A DNA stretch of 5,491 bases, taken from CAZCRE01 sp964501075 (GTDB taxonomy: Archaea > Thermoproteota > Bathyarchaeia > Bathyarchaeales > Bathycorpusculaceae). The stretch is from positions 1 through 5,491 of the forward strand of contig CAZCRE010000082.1 in assembly GCA_964501075.1 (NCBI GenBank), written 5' to 3'. Under the pieces are notes generated by a model. It was not told where the DNA came from and did not search any database. It worked only from the letters and a program-made list of their open reading frames with translations. The translations under genes were made by a program, and so were the position numbers. Position 1 is the stretch's first letter. The number at the start of each line of letters is the position of its first letter. Positions 4,327-5,491 of this stretch are shown one piece after another.

Positions 4327-5268
4327 ATGCACATGAGAACAAGAAAGCTGGCTCTAGCAGAAGGTGCGATTGCAGGGGTCCTATTTGGCACGGCAGCGAT
4401 TCTTATTAGATGTCTGCAAGGTCTAGACGCTTTCTCGATAGCTTTCTGGCGGTTGGCAATCGCGTGCATCGCTTTAGCTACAGTATTGATACTTCTTAGG
4501 AAGTCGTTTTACTTTGGGCTTGTGCGAAACAATTTGAAAGAGTTTTTCGTCCTCAGCGTTTTTCTAGCGCTTCACTTTATATTCTTCATTTCTGCGGTTA
4601 AAGACACAACAATTCTGAATGCGACTGTTCTCGTCAACGCAACCCCGATTTTTTCAATGTTTGTTTCTAGTTTACTTTTCAAGATCAAGCCATCTCGCGT
4701 TGCCATCATTGGATTAGCGATCTCATTCGCCGGCGTGTGCTTGATTGCCTATGCTGAGAATGCGAGTGCAAATGGAAACCGGTATCAACGAGGCTATTCG
4801 CCGAACTTAAAAGGTGATTTGGAAGCTGTTTTGGCTGCTATAGTTGAAGCGTTTTATCTCAATTATGGCCGAAAAATAAGGAAACAAATGAGTCTGCTCT
4901 CCGCTATGCTTCCAGTTTATCTGTTGACTGCAATTGTGGTGGGTGTTTTGAGTTTACCTGTAGGAAACAATGTTTTGATGTTACCAATTGACATGGGGAT
5001 TGTGCTTCCTCTCCTTGCGCTAGGTTTACTTCCAACAGCAATAGCGCATACATTGTATTTTTCTTCATTGTCACATCTTAAGTCGTTTGAAACAGCATCA
5101 ATGGCATTGCTTGAGCCCATAGGAGCGACAATTTTAGGCATAAGTCTATTCCAAGAGGTACCTGCACAACTGTTTGTATTTGGTGCATCTTTAACCCTTA
5201 CTGGAATCTTTTTTGTTGCCAAAGGCGGAAGGCGCGAAAAATTTGAACGAGATCCAAAAGAAGTATGA
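4327..5268 (+). CDS. EamA-family (DMT superfamily) membrane transporter
   Basis: The 313-residue product has ten hydrophobic segments in two repeats of five, the plan of EamA/DMT transporters that move small metabolites, often amino acids or drugs, across the cell membrane. Repeat one includes G-A-I-A-G-V-L-F-G-T at the start of helix 1, F-W-R-L-A near residue 40 (the conserved Arg after helix 2 begins), T-V-L-V-N-A-T-P-I-F in helix 4 and a G-x-x-L-I-A-Y end to helix 5. Repeat two begins G-D-L-E-A-V-L-A-A near 163 and shows P-T-A-I-A-H-T-L-Y-F in helix 8 and A-S-M-A-L-L-E-P-I-G-A-T in helix 9, the family signature. Length is standard and the reading frame intact. ATG 4333 is an alternative start. 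The substrate cannot be predicted. Confidence 0.93.
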   Translation: MHMRTRKLALAEGAIAGVLFGTAAILIRCLQGLDAFSIAFWRLAIACIALATVLILLRKSFYFGLVRNNLKEFFVLSVFLALHFIFFISAVKDTTILNATVLVNATPIFSMFVSSLLFKIKPSRVAIIGLAISFAGVCLIAYAENASANGNRYQRGYSPNLKGDLEAVLAAIVEAFYLNYGRKIRKQMSLLSAMLPVYLLTAIVVGVLSLPVGNNVLMLPIDMGIVLPLLALGLLPTAIAHTLYFSSLSHLKSFETASMALLEPIGATILGISLFQEVPAQLFVFGASLTLTGIFFVAKGGRREKFERDPKEV

Positions 5269-5279
5269 AATATGTGTAG

Positions 5280-5297
5280 AGGAAGGCTATTCTTCCT
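5280..5297. terminator. 6-bp inverted repeat between converging genes
   Basis: AGGAAG (5280-5285) pairs exactly with CTTCCT (5292-5297) over a 6-base loop, just after the EamA stop and across the eL22 stop codon. Its place between converging genes suggests a two-way transcription end, though no long T run follows. Confidence 0.3.
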
Positions 5298-5491
5298 TTG
5301 TAATCTTCATCTCTTTGACAACAAGAGCATTTTCTTTTCCGCCTATGACTCTGAAGTAGTCTTTAAGTTCTTGTTTGTGTAGGAATTTGCGTAGGAGAAC
5401 TCGTAAGTATCCTCTTGAAACGGTTTCTTCATCGCCCTTTATGATAATGTCACTTGTTGATGTGTGAACGTCGGCCTGAGTTTTCTCTTTT
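5287..5491 (-). CDS. Ribosomal protein eL22-like, C-terminal part
   Basis: The minus strand is open from the window edge to a TAG at 5287-5289, giving 67 residues. It reads T-S-D-I-I-I-K-G-D-E-E, then SRGYLRVLLRKFLHKQELKD, YFRVIGGKENALVVKE and a charged end. This follows the order of eukaryotic eL22: strand, S-K-R-Y-L-K-Y-L-x-K-K-Y-L-K-K-x-x-L-R-D-W-L-R-V-V, strand, acidic tail. The R-x-Y-L-x-x-L-x-x-K-x-L-x-K-x-x-L-x-D-x-x-R-V-I core is the strongest match. eL22 is an RNA-binding large-subunit protein known mainly from eukaryotes, with archaeal homologues reported in Asgard and some related lineages. The N terminus lies outside the window. The gene converges with the transporter gene. Confidence 0.72.
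   Translation of the reverse strand, partial: KEKTQADVHTSTSDIIIKGDEETVSRGYLRVLLRKFLHKQELKDYFRVIGGKENALVVKEMKITKEE

Noticed and set aside
1..5491. CRISPR array or complete insertion sequence
   Set aside because: No regularly spaced repeats and no intact transposase frame or terminal inverted repeats are visible.

Overview
The window looks like a chromosomal segment of an uncultivated TACK-type archaeon, most likely a Bathyarchaeia-like lineage. The evidence is an archaeal-type ribosomal protein uS10, TATA-box promoters with short leaders, NosD-like beta-helix surface proteins ending in a PEF-type sorting tail, an archaeal winged-helix regulator, and what reads as a eukaryote-type ribosomal protein eL22 at the right edge. 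The taxonomic label is inferred from protein style, not from a search.

Layout. The left edge (1-86) is the tail of a zinc-finger protein. It is followed by about 320 bp without a credible gene, holding inverted repeats, a TATA-like box and a degenerate tRNA-like 3' fragment on the minus strand. A flavin-reductase-like gene (409-945, +) has its own clear TATA box. Next come a better preserved tRNA-Ser-like 3' fragment (967-1017, -) and the C-terminal remnant of a tyrosine recombinase (1079-1267, +), together the scar of a decayed integrated element. rps10 (1386-1694, +) and a small winged-helix regulator (1695-1964, -) converge with no base between their stop codons. The 400 bp to the right hold the regulator's promoter, a tiny ORF and the N-terminal stub of an Mre11/SbcD-type nuclease.

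The centre is a secreted NosD-like beta-helix protein (2389-3741, +). It overlaps a second beta-helix gene (3734-about 4046) that is frameshifted and truncated. That remnant abuts, tail to tail, the N-terminal fragment of another broken gene on the minus strand (about 4046-4214). An intact EamA/DMT transporter (4327-5268, +) and the C-terminal part of eL22 (5287-5491, -) follow.

The main theme is gene decay between housekeeping genes. At least four broken genes (recombinase, mre11, second NosD-like gene, minus-strand fragment) and two tRNA-like 3' fragments lie among intact genes in under 5.5 kb. All four gene remnants, the zinc-finger tail and the eL22 end were found by translating short frames by eye. 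I see no CRISPR array and no intact mobile element. No defence or metabolic system is assembled here; the most unusual items are the nested tRNA/integrase scar and the archaeal eL22.
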